Positions 26,017 to 33,941 of a stretch of DNA of 37,636 nt are shown here, in pieces; the stretch's first letter is position 1; the number at the start of each line of letters is the position of its first letter. This DNA is from DRWZ01 sp964601505 (lineage in GTDB: Bacteria > Calescibacteriota > Calescibacteriia > Calescibacteriales > Calescibacteriaceae): contig CAZRNR010000018.1 of the NCBI GenBank assembly GCA_964601505.1, forward strand, positions 1 to 37,636. Reading direction: 5' to 3'. The notes under the pieces were generated by a model. It was not told the origin of the DNA. It did not search any database and saw only the letters and a program-made list of their open reading frames with translations. The position numbers and the translations under genes are program-made.

Positions 26017-27255
26017 ATGCCGATATATACCTATACAGGGATAAGAAACGGTAAGAAGACACGAGGAGTTATAGAGATAGGATCAAAATATGAGGCTTTA
26101 CAGGTATTAAGAAAAGAGGGAATAATAATAACGGAAATAAAACAGGAAACCAAACATCAAGAGACTCCGAAAAAAGGAAAGATTAAACTTGCAGATATAT
26201 CAAGAAGACTCAAATTCTCAAGTATTTCAATGAGAGATATAGCCATAATGTCAAGGCAGCTTGCTTCTTTACTTAAAGCTGGCATGCCACTTGCAGAATC
26301 ATTAGGAACAATAACAAGACAGACGAGAAAAAATTCAATGAAGATTCTGATATCAAAGTTATCTGAAGGAATAAACTCAGGTAAATCGTTCTCTCAAACA
26401 CTCTCCGAAAACTCAAATACTTTCCCAGAAATATATATTGGTATGGTGAAGACCGGGGAATCATCTGGAGAACTTGATAAAGTTATGGAAGATCTTGCAG
26501 ATTACCTTGAAAAACAAATCTCCTTAAGGTCAAAAATTACCTCCGCAATGATATATCCTATATTCATTGTAACGGTTATGGGAGGAGTTGTCTGGGTGCT
26601 GATTTCTTTTGTTGTCCCGAAAATAGGAGAACTACTCCAAGATGTAGGAAAAACATTACCCATATACACAAAAATGTTGATTCTCTTTTCAAAAATATTT
26701 ACTAATATCTTCCCTTACATCCTTATCCTAGGTGTGATCTTATTTTTCTGGCGAAAGAAAATTCTATCCATACCTAAAGTGAGGTATTACTACGACTTAG
26801 CTCGCTTAAAGCTGCCATTGATTTCGAAAATACATACAAGCAGTGAGATATACAGAATTTTCTCAACTCTTTCAACTCTAACAAAGGCTGGAGTTCCGCT
26901 TGTCAAAGCTATAGAAACAGCAGAAAGTATAACAACAAACACCCTTATAAAAAATTCATTACGACAAACAAAAGAAGCAATAGCAGAGGGGAAAAGTATG
27001 TCAGAAAAACTATCGGAATTCCATTTCTTCCCACCTTCAGTATATAACCTCGTTGCTGTTGGAGAAAGATCCGGGGAAATAGAAAAAATGTTCAAAAACA
27101 TATCCGATAGCCTTCTTTCCGAACTCGAAACATTCGTATCAACAATAACATCACTAATAGAACCAATACTTATTGTCCTTATAGGAGGGCTCATATTCTT
27201 GATAATGCTTTCTGTAATTGTCCCAATACTTGAGATAAATAGAGCAATAATGTGA
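26017..27255 (+). CDS. Type IV pilus / type II secretion inner-membrane platform protein (PilC/GspF family)
   Basis: 412 residues from ATG at 26017; the family consensus begins MPIYTYTGIRNGKK, so the in-frame GTG/ATG starts at 25990 and 25993 are less likely. Two repeats of the GspF domain are seen. The first is about 60-190 (RDIAIMSRQLASLLKAGMPLAESL.. IYPIFIVTVMGGVVW). The second is about 265-395 (YRIFSTLSTLTKAGVPLVKAIE.. LIEPILIVLIGGLIFLIML). There are three to four membrane helices. It forms the platform on which the assembly ATPase acts. No PilB, PilT or secretin gene is adjacent; the prepilin at 11333-11953 is the only other component here. Confidence 0.95.
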   Translation: MPIYTYTGIRNGKKTRGVIEIGSKYEALQVLRKEGIIITEIKQETKHQETPKKGKIKLADISRRLKFSSISMRDIAIMSRQLASLLKAGMPLAESLGTITRQTRKNSMKILISKLSEGINSGKSFSQTLSENSNTFPEIYIGMVKTGESSGELDKVMEDLADYLEKQISLRSKITSAMIYPIFIVTVMGGVVWVLISFVVPKIGELLQDVGKTLPIYTKMLILFSKIFTNIFPYILILGVILFFWRKKILSIPKVRYYYDLARLKLPLISKIHTSSEIYRIFSTLSTLTKAGVPLVKAIETAESITTNTLIKNSLRQTKEAIAEGKSMSEKLSEFHFFPPSVYNLVAVGERSGEIEKMFKNISDSLLSELETFVSTITSLIEPILIVLIGGLIFLIMLSVIVPILEINRAIM

Positions 27256-27343
27256 GATTGAAATTCAAAAACACAAATCAATACACAGAAATAATACCAT
27301 AATATAAGATTATTGTCATATTGAATACTTAAAGGGAATATTC

Positions 27344-27388
27344 AGGAGGATAATGAAAAAAGAAAAATGTTTATATCAAATAACATAA
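27344..27388 (+). other. Strong Shine-Dalgarno followed by an 11-codon ORF
   Basis: AGGAGGA (27344-27350) lies 2 bases before an ATG at 27353. The frame gives MKKEKCLYQIT and stops at TAA (27386-27388). It sits in the convergent gap between pilC and the recO-like gene. A strong RBS is unusual in this window, so this may be a micro-peptide or the remnant of a lost gene. Confidence 0.2.
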
Positions 27389-27471
27389 AAACAATTTAAA
27401 GTTTGTTAATCACAGAGTAGTTCATTATATTGATTAATAAACAAAAAAATCTTCTACAAGAGAAATATCAG

Positions 27472-28053
27472 CTAAAGCATTCTCATATAGTTATAAACTT
27501 CATCAATAATAAAAAGGAATCTTGGAGCTATCCCATAGACCCTTGTAACAACATTCTTTACATGTTCCTTCCAAGCAAATAAATCATTTTTTTCCGAGAA
27601 ACTTGATTCGTATTCAAAACCTTCGACAGATATCAGGTGCTCTGAGTAAAGTAATATAGTTCTGAAAACTTCATCATATGAATTAAAGTTTTGTATCTTG
27701 TAGAGTGTTTCTAAAAGCAAGTCATAAGCTTCTCCAAGAACCGAAAGATCCTTCGATAAGTTTAGGACATACCATGACGAAAGTGTTTTAACAAAATCTG
27801 ATTTTATATTCACAAAATTTTCTAAAATCTCTACCTTCTCTACGATGAACCTATCAACGGAACTAACTCTAAAATATCCGTGAAGGATTGAAGGTTGCTC
27901 AAAAGTATTGACGAACCTTCTTTTACTTTTTCTTCCGTTCTTTGCAACCGACCAGAAAATTCCCCTTGATCTACTCATAGAGCATACAAGAATATCATTC
28001 TCACCTTTGAATTTTTTTGAAACGACCAATACATCATCTTCAAAAAATTTCAT
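27472..28053 (-). CDS. recO: DNA repair protein RecO-like
   Basis: 193 residues, short for RecO (about 240). The N-terminal OB-fold (1-80) shows the RecO pattern: DVLVVSKKFKGENDILVCSMSRSRGIFWSVAKNGRKSKRRF, then a second half with LHGYFRVSSVDRFIVEKVE. A helical C-terminal domain follows (LSSWYVLNLSKDLSVLGEAYDLLLETLY). The zinc-binding cysteines of many RecO proteins are missing. RecO anneals single strands and loads RecA with RecR in the RecF pathway. It is convergent with pilC and divergent from moeA, 59 bases apart. Similarity is moderate, so the name carries some doubt. Confidence 0.65.
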   Translation of the reverse strand: MKFFEDDVLVVSKKFKGENDILVCSMSRSRGIFWSVAKNGRKSKRRFVNTFEQPSILHGYFRVSSVDRFIVEKVEILENFVNIKSDFVKTLSSWYVLNLSKDLSVLGEAYDLLLETLYKIQNFNSYDEVFRTILLYSEHLISVEGFEYESSFSEKNDLFAWKEHVKNVVTRVYGIAPRFLFIIDEVYNYMRML

Positions 28054-28112
28054 CTAAAGAATAATTTTTTTTAAAAAACTCGAAGGAAACATAAAAAACA
28101 AAAGTATAAGAT

Positions 28113-29300
28113 ATGAGGGAGTTTATACAGTTTGAAGAAGCACAAAGGTTAATACAAGATAATACCCCAAAACTTAATTCAATATATATTTCAATTTTGG
28201 AATCTTCAGGTTTCATCCTATCGGAAGATATAGTTTCTCCTGTAGATTTGCCATTATGGACAAACTCAGCAGTTGATGGATACGCAATAAGAACAAAAGA
28301 CCTAAAACAAATTCCAGCAAAACTGAAGATAAATGGAGAAATAAAAGCAGGGGATTCAAAAATTTTTAAACTCAAAGAAGGTGAGACAATCAAGGTTTTC
28401 ACTGGTTCGCTCATACCAATTAATGCAGACGCAGTTGTTGAGGTTGAAAAAGTTAAGACTGACCGAAACTATATAATAATAACAGAAAATATTGAACAGT
28501 GGAAAAACATAAGAAAGAAGGGGGAAGAAATAAGGAAAGGTCAGAAGGTTATAAGTAAAGGGATGGAAATAACTCCAGAAATAATTGGATTCCTAAGCTC
28601 AATGGGTATAGAAAAAGTTAAAGTTTTCAGAAAGCCAAAAGTTTATGTCATAACAACTGGGTCAGAAATAATTTTTCCTGACGAGAAATTAAGTCCTGGC
28701 AAGATCTATGATTCAAACTATGCTTTCTTATCTGCAGTGCTAAAAAAACTAAATCTGGAATTTGAGATTGTAAAAACAAAGGATGATGCTAAAAAGATAA
28801 AGAATCTTTTCAGAAAAGCATTGAGATATTATGATATCTTGATACTTACAGGTGGAATATCTGTAGGAAAATATGATTTTGTAAGAGATGTGATTAAAAG
28901 AGAAAAAGTCAATATTATATTTTACAAAGTCAGGCAAAAACCAGGCAAACCACTACTTTTCGGCATAAAAAAGAAAAGACTCATATTTGCTCTCCCTGGA
29001 AACCCTGCAGCAGTTATAACATGCTTCTGGGAATATGTATATCCAGCCATAAGAAAAATGAGTGGATTTGAAGATATATTTTTACCAGAAACTGAAAAGA
29101 TATTGAAAAAAGATATAAAGAAGAAAGCGGATAGATTATATTTTCTTCGTGGTAAAACCGATGGAGATTGGGTTGAACCGTTTGAAAAACAGGATTCTCA
29201 CATGTTATCCTCATTTGTCGGATATAACTCATTTATAATAGCACCCTCTGGAGAAAATTTTATTCCTAAAGGGAGAAAAGTAAAGGTTCATCTTTTATGA
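28113..29300 (+). CDS. moeA: Molybdopterin molybdotransferase MoeA
   Basis: 395 residues, normal for MoeA. Conserved elements are SPVDLPLWTNSAVDGYAI (42-59, Asp55 in the active site), a MoaB/MogA-like domain with VITTGSEI and TGGISVGKYDF, and LIFALPGNPAAVI, followed by the C-terminal beta domain. MoeA inserts molybdate (or tungstate) into adenylated molybdopterin. Its stop overlaps the mobA start as ATGA, so the two are translated together. No MoaA-E or molybdoenzyme genes are in the window. Confidence 0.95.
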   Translation: MREFIQFEEAQRLIQDNTPKLNSIYISILESSGFILSEDIVSPVDLPLWTNSAVDGYAIRTKDLKQIPAKLKINGEIKAGDSKIFKLKEGETIKVFTGSLIPINADAVVEVEKVKTDRNYIIITENIEQWKNIRKKGEEIRKGQKVISKGMEITPEIIGFLSSMGIEKVKVFRKPKVYVITTGSEIIFPDEKLSPGKIYDSNYAFLSAVLKKLNLEFEIVKTKDDAKKIKNLFRKALRYYDILILTGGISVGKYDFVRDVIKREKVNIIFYKVRQKPGKPLLFGIKKKRLIFALPGNPAAVITCFWEYVYPAIRKMSGFEDIFLPETEKILKKDIKKKADRLYFLRGKTDGDWVEPFEKQDSHMLSSFVGYNSFIIAPSGENFIPKGRKVKVHLL

Positions 29301-29890
29301 GAGCTGGAGCTGTTCTAGCAGGAGGACTATCAAAAAGATTTGGGCAAGATAAAAGATTCTTCAAGATAGGAGAAAAAAACCTTATACAAATAGCCTGTGA
29401 TAAGATAAGGGAAACATTTGAAAGAAGATACTTAATAGTGGATGAAAATTTCAATCATAAAATTGAAGAATTCATTATCATAAAGGATATAATACCAAAG
29501 AAAGGACCGCTCGGAGGTATATACTCATTTTTTAAGGAAACTGAGGAAAACGGTTGTGTTTTCATACCTGTAGATATGCCTTTCCTAACGGTTGATTTAA
29601 TAAAATACCTTTCAGAACTACATGAAAATGATATAGCTTATATAAATTTCAAACAGAAGATTTATCCTATCCCGGGATACTACTCGAGAAATGTCCAAGA
29701 GACAATCGAAGAACAAATTAGAAAAGGAAATTTCTCATTGAGAGATCTTCTTTTAAAGATAATAAAGAAAGTAGAAATAAACGAAAAGGATCTGATTAAG
29801 TTTGGGAATCCCGAAATACTCTTGTTTAACATAAACAGACCAGAAGATCTTAATGAGATAAAAATTTGGTTAGAACAGCGTAGTTTTTAG
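29297..29890 (+). CDS. mobA: Molybdenum cofactor guanylyltransferase
   Basis: 197 residues, the normal size. The N-terminal GTP-binding signature is AVLAGGLSKRFGQDK (5-19), the LAGGxSxRxGxDK motif of MobA. GPLGGIYSF (about 74-82) and IPVDMPFL (about 94-101, metal-binding Asp) are also conserved. It adds GMP to Mo-molybdopterin to make the bis-MGD cofactor used by DMSO reductase-family enzymes. It overlaps moeA by four bases. The presence of MobA implies that the organism has bis-MGD enzymes elsewhere in the genome. Confidence 0.93.
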   Translation: MRAGAVLAGGLSKRFGQDKRFFKIGEKNLIQIACDKIRETFERRYLIVDENFNHKIEEFIIIKDIIPKKGPLGGIYSFFKETEENGCVFIPVDMPFLTVDLIKYLSELHENDIAYINFKQKIYPIPGYYSRNVQETIEEQIRKGNFSLRDLLLKIIKKVEINEKDLIKFGNPEILLFNINRPEDLNEIKIWLEQRSF

Positions 29891-29957
29891 ATAAATATAA
29901 AAAAACAACATCAATGATGATATTCGAAGAGTTTCTAACAAACCTTACAGGATATAA

Positions 29958-30932
29958 TCAAATTTTCTGATGTTCTTTCCCTTTAAATATCAGGAGATAT
30001 AAACCCAAAAAGAAAATTGTAATGGAGATAATATGGTTTCCCGTGATAAGCTGATCTACAATAAAACCTGACAGCCCAGAAGGGTCTCTTAAGAACTCAA
30101 GGATAAATCTCAACACACCATATGAAACAAAATAAATCCCAGAAATAAGTCCAGGAAAATAGTTTATTTTTTCCCCTATCTTGATACCAAGATACTTTTT
30201 AACATAAAAAACAAAAATAAATAAAGGAATAAACCATATATCTACCAATTCAGGAAAAGATATACCTTTAGCATACCAAAGGTAGTAAAATCTCATAAGA
30301 ACAAGTTCAATCAGGAGGAAAATATCCGTTTTCAACTCAAGAATTTTTGAATTTGATTTCTTAAATCCGACCATAATACCACGAGTAAAAGCAAATACAA
30401 AAAACATTCCTATAGCTTCATATATCTGTGTAGGATGTATAGGGACATTTTGTATAGCCAATGATTTAGTATTTTTGAATACAACCGATGTAAAAAAATC
30501 TGTAGGTCTTCCATAACAGCACCCAGCAGAAAAGCACCCCCATCTTCCTATTGATAAACCTAATATCACGCCAAGCGAAACCAAGTCAAGCGTTGTAAGA
30601 AAATTCTTTTTATTCTTTTTAGACCATAAATAAACAGCCAAGATCCCAAGTATGACACCACCATACCACGCCAACCCCCCCTCCCATATTTTGATTATCT
30701 TTACCGGATCACTTATGTAATCTCCTATATTCTGAATTATGTAGGCAATACGAGTTCCAAGCAGTCCAGCAATAAGAAGCCATATTATAGAATCAATTAT
30801 ATACCTTTGATCAACCTTAAGTTCCTCAGAAACACGAGAAACATAATCTGTAGCGAGAATGAAAGCAAGCGCCACAAAAACTCCGTAAGTATATATCTTT
30901 ATTTGACCAAAATCAAGTAAAATCGGATACAT
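29958..30932 (-). CDS. lgt: Prolipoprotein diacylglyceryl transferase family protein, GCC variant
   Basis: 324 residues with about seven membrane helices. The Lgt architecture is clear: IWEGGLAWYGGVILG (82-96), SIGRWGCFSAGCCYGRPTD (127-145), HPTQIYE, and YGVLRFILEFLRDP with R275 and E279 matching E. coli R239 and E243. Three residues important in E. coli differ: H103 is Tyr90, N146 is Cys133 and E151 is Cys138. The GCF..GCCYG form is a known subgroup of this family. Lgt adds diacylglycerol from phosphatidylglycerol to the lipobox cysteine. A candidate substrate is the lipoprotein at 33942. The start has AGGAAG 4 bases upstream. Confidence 0.85.
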   Translation of the reverse strand: MYPILLDFGQIKIYTYGVFVALAFILATDYVSRVSEELKVDQRYIIDSIIWLLIAGLLGTRIAYIIQNIGDYISDPVKIIKIWEGGLAWYGGVILGILAVYLWSKKNKKNFLTTLDLVSLGVILGLSIGRWGCFSAGCCYGRPTDFFTSVVFKNTKSLAIQNVPIHPTQIYEAIGMFFVFAFTRGIMVGFKKSNSKILELKTDIFLLIELVLMRFYYLWYAKGISFPELVDIWFIPLFIFVFYVKKYLGIKIGEKINYFPGLISGIYFVSYGVLRFILEFLRDPSGLSGFIVDQLITGNHIISITIFFLGLYLLIFKGKEHQKI

Positions 30933-30936
30933 ATCT

Positions 30937-30949
30937 TCCTAATTTAGGA
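30937..30949 (-). promoter_or_regulatory. Inverted repeat over the lgt ribosome binding site
   Basis: TCCTAA-T-TTAGGA is a perfect dyad with a one-base centre. It contains the AGGA used as the lgt Shine-Dalgarno, just 5' of the start at 30932. With a one-base centre it could not fold as a tight RNA hairpin at full length, so a DNA-binding operator is likelier than an RNA switch. Confidence 0.25.
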
Positions 30950-31108
30950 TGATATAAAATTAAAGAAATTTTTCAATTATAGTGTTTCTGAATTGTGTTT
31001 TTTCTCTTGAGTAATTAATGTTGTCTAACTAAAATCTAAATTAGATAAATCCTATAGCATTGAACCATCAGAAACAACACAAGACCAGCATGCGAACGTT
31101 TTAATAAA

Positions 31109-31462
31109 TCAGTCAATTCTTCTTTCAAGCAATACTGTTATGTGTGATGTTCTTCTCCTTATAGGTGTTCCTCTTCCGTAAGCAGAGGCTTTCCATCTTT
31201 TGATAGTTGGTCCTTTACCGATAAGGACTGCCTTGACAAATAGCTGATTTGCTGGGATATTCCTGTTATGTTCCGCATTGGCTATGGCAGAGCGTAAAAC
31301 CTTCTTCAAAAATTTTGCCGATTTCTTCCTGACAGAGTTCAAAATATCCAAAGCCTCAATTGCTTTTTTACCCCTTATAACATCCGCAACCATCATCAAT
31401 TTCTTCATTGATACCCTTGCGTATCTCATAACAGCATATGAATCAGCTTCCAGCATCTTCAT
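31109..31462 (-). CDS. rplV: 50S ribosomal protein L22
   Basis: 117 residues, normal for L22. The start is the ATG at 31462, because a strong AAAGGAGGT lies just upstream; longer in-frame versions have no RBS or homology. A second ATG two codons later would also fit the RBS. Conserved features: RYARVSMKKLMMVADVIRGK, the helix FLKKVLRSAIANAEHN, and the beta-hairpin loop near RWKASAYGRGTPIRRRTSHITVLL, which reaches the exit tunnel and macrolide region. L22 binds 23S rRNA. It normally lies between rpsS and rpsC in the S10 operon; here it stands alone, between lgt and the divergent pyrC. Confidence 0.95.
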   Translation of the reverse strand: MKMLEADSYAVMRYARVSMKKLMMVADVIRGKKAIEALDILNSVRKKSAKFLKKVLRSAIANAEHNRNIPANQLFVKAVLIGKGPTIKRWKASAYGRGTPIRRRTSHITVLLERRID

Positions 31463-31465
31463 CTT

Positions 31466-31474
31466 ACCTCCTTT
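31466..31474 (-). promoter_or_regulatory. rplV: Strong Shine-Dalgarno of rplV
   Basis: AAAGGAGGT on the minus strand, ending three bases before the ATG at 31462 and nine before the second ATG at 31456. It decides the start against the longer open frame reaching 31561. It is the best RBS in the window. Confidence 0.8.
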
Positions 31475-31530
31475 TTTCAAAATAATACTCAGTTTTAAGA
31501 AAATACCTAAAAATACAGAAAATTTACCCG

Positions 31531-32859
31531 ATGGATATGAAAGAACATGCTTTGAAAGCAAATGGATTCACATCTACAAAGCCATCAAACATATTGATAA
31601 AAGGTGGTGAAATAATAGATGCCAAGGGGAAAAGAAAGGCAGATATACTCATAGAAAACGGTATAATAAAAGAAATATCTCCCGGAATAAGGAGGAAGGT
31701 TGATTTTGAGATAAATGCTTCATCTTACATTGTTCTCCCGGGGGCAATAGATATACATTTTCACATAAGGGAGCCTGGGAAGCCGTACGAGGAAGACATA
31801 TACAGCGGAACCGTATCAGCGGCACATGGAGGAATAACATCACTATTTATGATGCCAAATACGAATCCTTCAATTGACTCCCCAGAACTTGTTTCATTCG
31901 TTAGGGAAAAGTCAAAAGAAAAAGCCTTGGTCAGAGTATTCATAGTCGGGGCCGCAACACAAAGGAGAGAGGGAAAGAAAATATCCGAATATGGGCTTAT
32001 GCTCAAAGAGGGAATAATAGCAGTATCAGATGATGGAAATGCGGTATCATCATCTTTTGCTATGAGAAAAGCTCTTGAATATGCCAAAACATTTGGAATT
32101 ACTGTTATAGAACATCCGGAAGATAAAGAGCTTTCAGGAGACGCAAATGAAGGAATTCTGACAGAAAAATATGGTTTTACTCCATACCCAAATGCAGCCG
32201 AAGATATAATCGTCGCAAGAGATATAATACTCGCAAAGCTAACAGGAGGAAACTTACATCTGACTCACATATCTTCTGGCAATTCCATAAGTATGATAAG
32301 GGAAGCAAAGAGAAATATGAAAAAAGAAAGGATAACGTGCGATGTGACACCACACCACATCATATTTCATGATGAAGACATAAGAATTGACGATACAAAT
32401 CTTAAGGTTAATCCACCTATAAGGTCTAAAAAAGATAGAGAAGAAATCATAGAGGGTATATTAGATGGAACTGTTGATGCGATAGCAACAGATCATGCAC
32501 CACATCCTGAATTCCTCAAAAACAATGATTTCCCTTCTGCTCCCCCTGGTATATCATCTGCCGATTTTTTTCTTCCGATACTCTATTACACACTCGTAGA
32601 TAAGGGCATAATAACAATTGAAAGACTCACTGAGCTTATATCACTAAACCCAGCAAGAATATTCAATATACAAGCAGGAGAAATTGATGAAGGAAAATTA
32701 GGAGATATAGTGATATTTGACCCAGATAAAAAATACACTATAACATCTGATATGATTCTATCAAAAGGTAAAAACTTCCCGTATCTAAACTGGTCTATCA
32801 AAGGTAAAGTCGTATATACTATAGTTAATGGGAGAATATGTTATTCTGCAGATAAGTAA
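31531..32859 (+). CDS. pyrC: Dihydroorotase, type I
   Basis: 442 residues. The zinc ligands and signature are DIHFHIREPG (74-83, H76 and H78), GTVSAAHGGITSLFMMPNTNPSID (93-116), VSDDGNAV (165-172), IEHPED with H195, LTHISSG, and IATDHAPHPE with the catalytic Asp. The residue pattern is that of type I bacterial dihydroorotases. It cyclises carbamoyl-aspartate to dihydroorotate in pyrimidine synthesis, using carbamoyl phosphate made by CarB. The N-terminus has about 18 residues before the first strand (NILIKGGEIID); ATGs at 31531 and 31537 are both possible. It is divergent from rplV, 68 bases apart. pyrB is not in the window. Confidence 0.95.
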   Translation: MDMKEHALKANGFTSTKPSNILIKGGEIIDAKGKRKADILIENGIIKEISPGIRRKVDFEINASSYIVLPGAIDIHFHIREPGKPYEEDIYSGTVSAAHGGITSLFMMPNTNPSIDSPELVSFVREKSKEKALVRVFIVGAATQRREGKKISEYGLMLKEGIIAVSDDGNAVSSSFAMRKALEYAKTFGITVIEHPEDKELSGDANEGILTEKYGFTPYPNAAEDIIVARDIILAKLTGGNLHLTHISSGNSISMIREAKRNMKKERITCDVTPHHIIFHDEDIRIDDTNLKVNPPIRSKKDREEIIEGILDGTVDAIATDHAPHPEFLKNNDFPSAPPGISSADFFLPILYYTLVDKGIITIERLTELISLNPARIFNIQAGEIDEGKLGDIVIFDPDKKYTITSDMILSKGKNFPYLNWSIKGKVVYTIVNGRICYSADK

Positions 32860-32962
32860 AACTAATCTTCCGAAAGATGCTTCGTATCAGCTTTTAAGAT
32901 AGTGCTTTTATGAAAAGTAAAATACATAAATCATAACATTGCAATAGAGAAAAAAGATCTAT

Positions 32963-33571
32963 TTATTCTTTAGATAAATAAATCTGTATAAAGTTTTTAA
33001 GTATCCTCATTCCTTCAGCAGTCATAACAGATTCTGGATGAAATTGTACTCCTTCAATCATAAGTTTTTCATTCCTTATTCCCATTATCTCTCCATCATC
33101 TATAGATTTTGCAGAAAGCTTAAATTCTCTTGGAACTTCACTTAATACCAATGAGTGATAACGAACGGCTAAAAAAGGGTTGCAAACATTCTTGAATATA
33201 CCTTCTGAATCATGCTCAATATTTGAAACCTTACCATGCATTATTCTTTTTGCATTTATAATCTTTGAACCAAAAACATATCCTATTACCTGATGTCCAA
33301 GACATATACCCAAAATCGGCTTTACTCCAGCATACTTTTCAACAATGCGTGGGCACAAGCCTGCATTCTCTGGCCTACCAGGTCCGGGAGAAATAACAAT
33401 GGCATCATAATTATCTACACTAGCAACATCATCGTTCCTTACAACATCAACAATAACTCCAAGCTGACATAGGTACTGGTAGATGTTATACACAAAAGAA
33501 TCGTAATTATCTATAAGGATTATCTTTTTTTCTTCACATTTATCCTTGCTGTTCAACTCCTTGCTTTGCAT
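32963..33571 (-). CDS. Glutamine amidotransferase subunit of anthranilate or aminodeoxychorismate synthase
   Basis: 202 residues, class I amidotransferase. The nucleophile is Cys90 in LGICLGHQ (87-94), with His178 and Glu180 in FHPES; the oxyanion loop is SPGPGRPENAG (61-71). The N-terminal ILIDNYDSFVYNI is typical of TrpG/PabA. It hydrolyses glutamine and feeds ammonia to TrpE (tryptophan) or PabB (folate); many bacteria use one protein for both, and neither partner is in the window. The ATG lies inside rpsT, with an overlap of 32 bases. An AAAGGGAG directly abuts the ATG. The N-terminal 16 residues before the domain are a charged tag. Confidence 0.9.
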   Translation of the reverse strand: MQSKELNSKDKCEEKKIILIDNYDSFVYNIYQYLCQLGVIVDVVRNDDVASVDNYDAIVISPGPGRPENAGLCPRIVEKYAGVKPILGICLGHQVIGYVFGSKIINAKRIMHGKVSNIEHDSEGIFKNVCNPFLAVRYHSLVLSEVPREFKLSAKSIDDGEIMGIRNEKLMIEGVQFHPESVMTAEGMRILKNFIQIYLSKE

Positions 33572-33863
33572 CTCCCTTTAAAAATTTATTGTAAAAATTA
33601 GTCAATCTTGAAATCCTCCTACTTGCCTCATTTTTATGAATAACTCCTTTACTTGCAGTATGGGATATAATAGATATTACCTTTCTCAACTCAGTCTCCA
33701 ATTCTTTGATTAGAACCTCTCTATTAGGTTTATTTCCAGCATCTAAAACTCTCTTCTTAAAAAGTCTAATAGCTTCTCTCATCTTTGAAAGGTGATACAA
33801 ATTTCTTTCTCTCCTTTTCTCAGATTTTCTTAATGCTCTCCTGGCGCTTTCAGATACTGGCAT
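33540..33863 (-). CDS. rpsT: 30S ribosomal protein S20
   Basis: 107 residues, slightly longer than the usual 85-95. SESARRALRKSEKRRERN (4-21) matches the S20 N-terminal consensus, and the ASKGVIHKNEASRRISRL stretch is diagnostic. The last 16 residues (NKFLKGDAKQGVEQQG) extend past normal S20. S20 binds 16S rRNA early in assembly. A TATAAT ends 8 bases before the ATG, and the gene's 3' end overlaps the start of the amidotransferase gene by 32 bases. The pairing of a ribosomal protein with a TrpG/PabA gene by overlap is unusual. Confidence 0.93.
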   Translation of the reverse strand: MPVSESARRALRKSEKRRERNLYHLSKMREAIRLFKKRVLDAGNKPNREVLIKELETELRKVISIISHTASKGVIHKNEASRRISRLTNFYNKFLKGDAKQGVEQQG

Positions 33864-33871
33864 AGGTTTTA

Positions 33872-33877
33872 ATTATA
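33872..33877 (-). promoter_or_regulatory. rpsT: Putative -10 box of rpsT
   Basis: A minus-strand TATAAT lies 8 bases before the ATG at 33863. A start about 7 bases beyond it would give a message without a leader. No good -35 is visible, only a long T-run. Confidence 0.35.
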
Positions 33878-33941
33878 CTAACCAAAAAAAAGAATTCTGA
33901 TTTTACGAAAATACTTGTAAAAACTATCAAAGCAGTTCTAT

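Noticed and set aside
31463..31561. Longer form of L22 starting at 31561
   Set aside because: The extra 33 residues are not L22-like and overlap the start of pyrC on the other strand; the strong RBS at 31466-31474 selects 31462.
32963..33571. Carbamoyl-phosphate synthase small subunit
   Set aside because: The protein is a free class I amidotransferase of about 200 residues with TrpG/PabA N-terminal sequence and lacks the CarA N-terminal domain.
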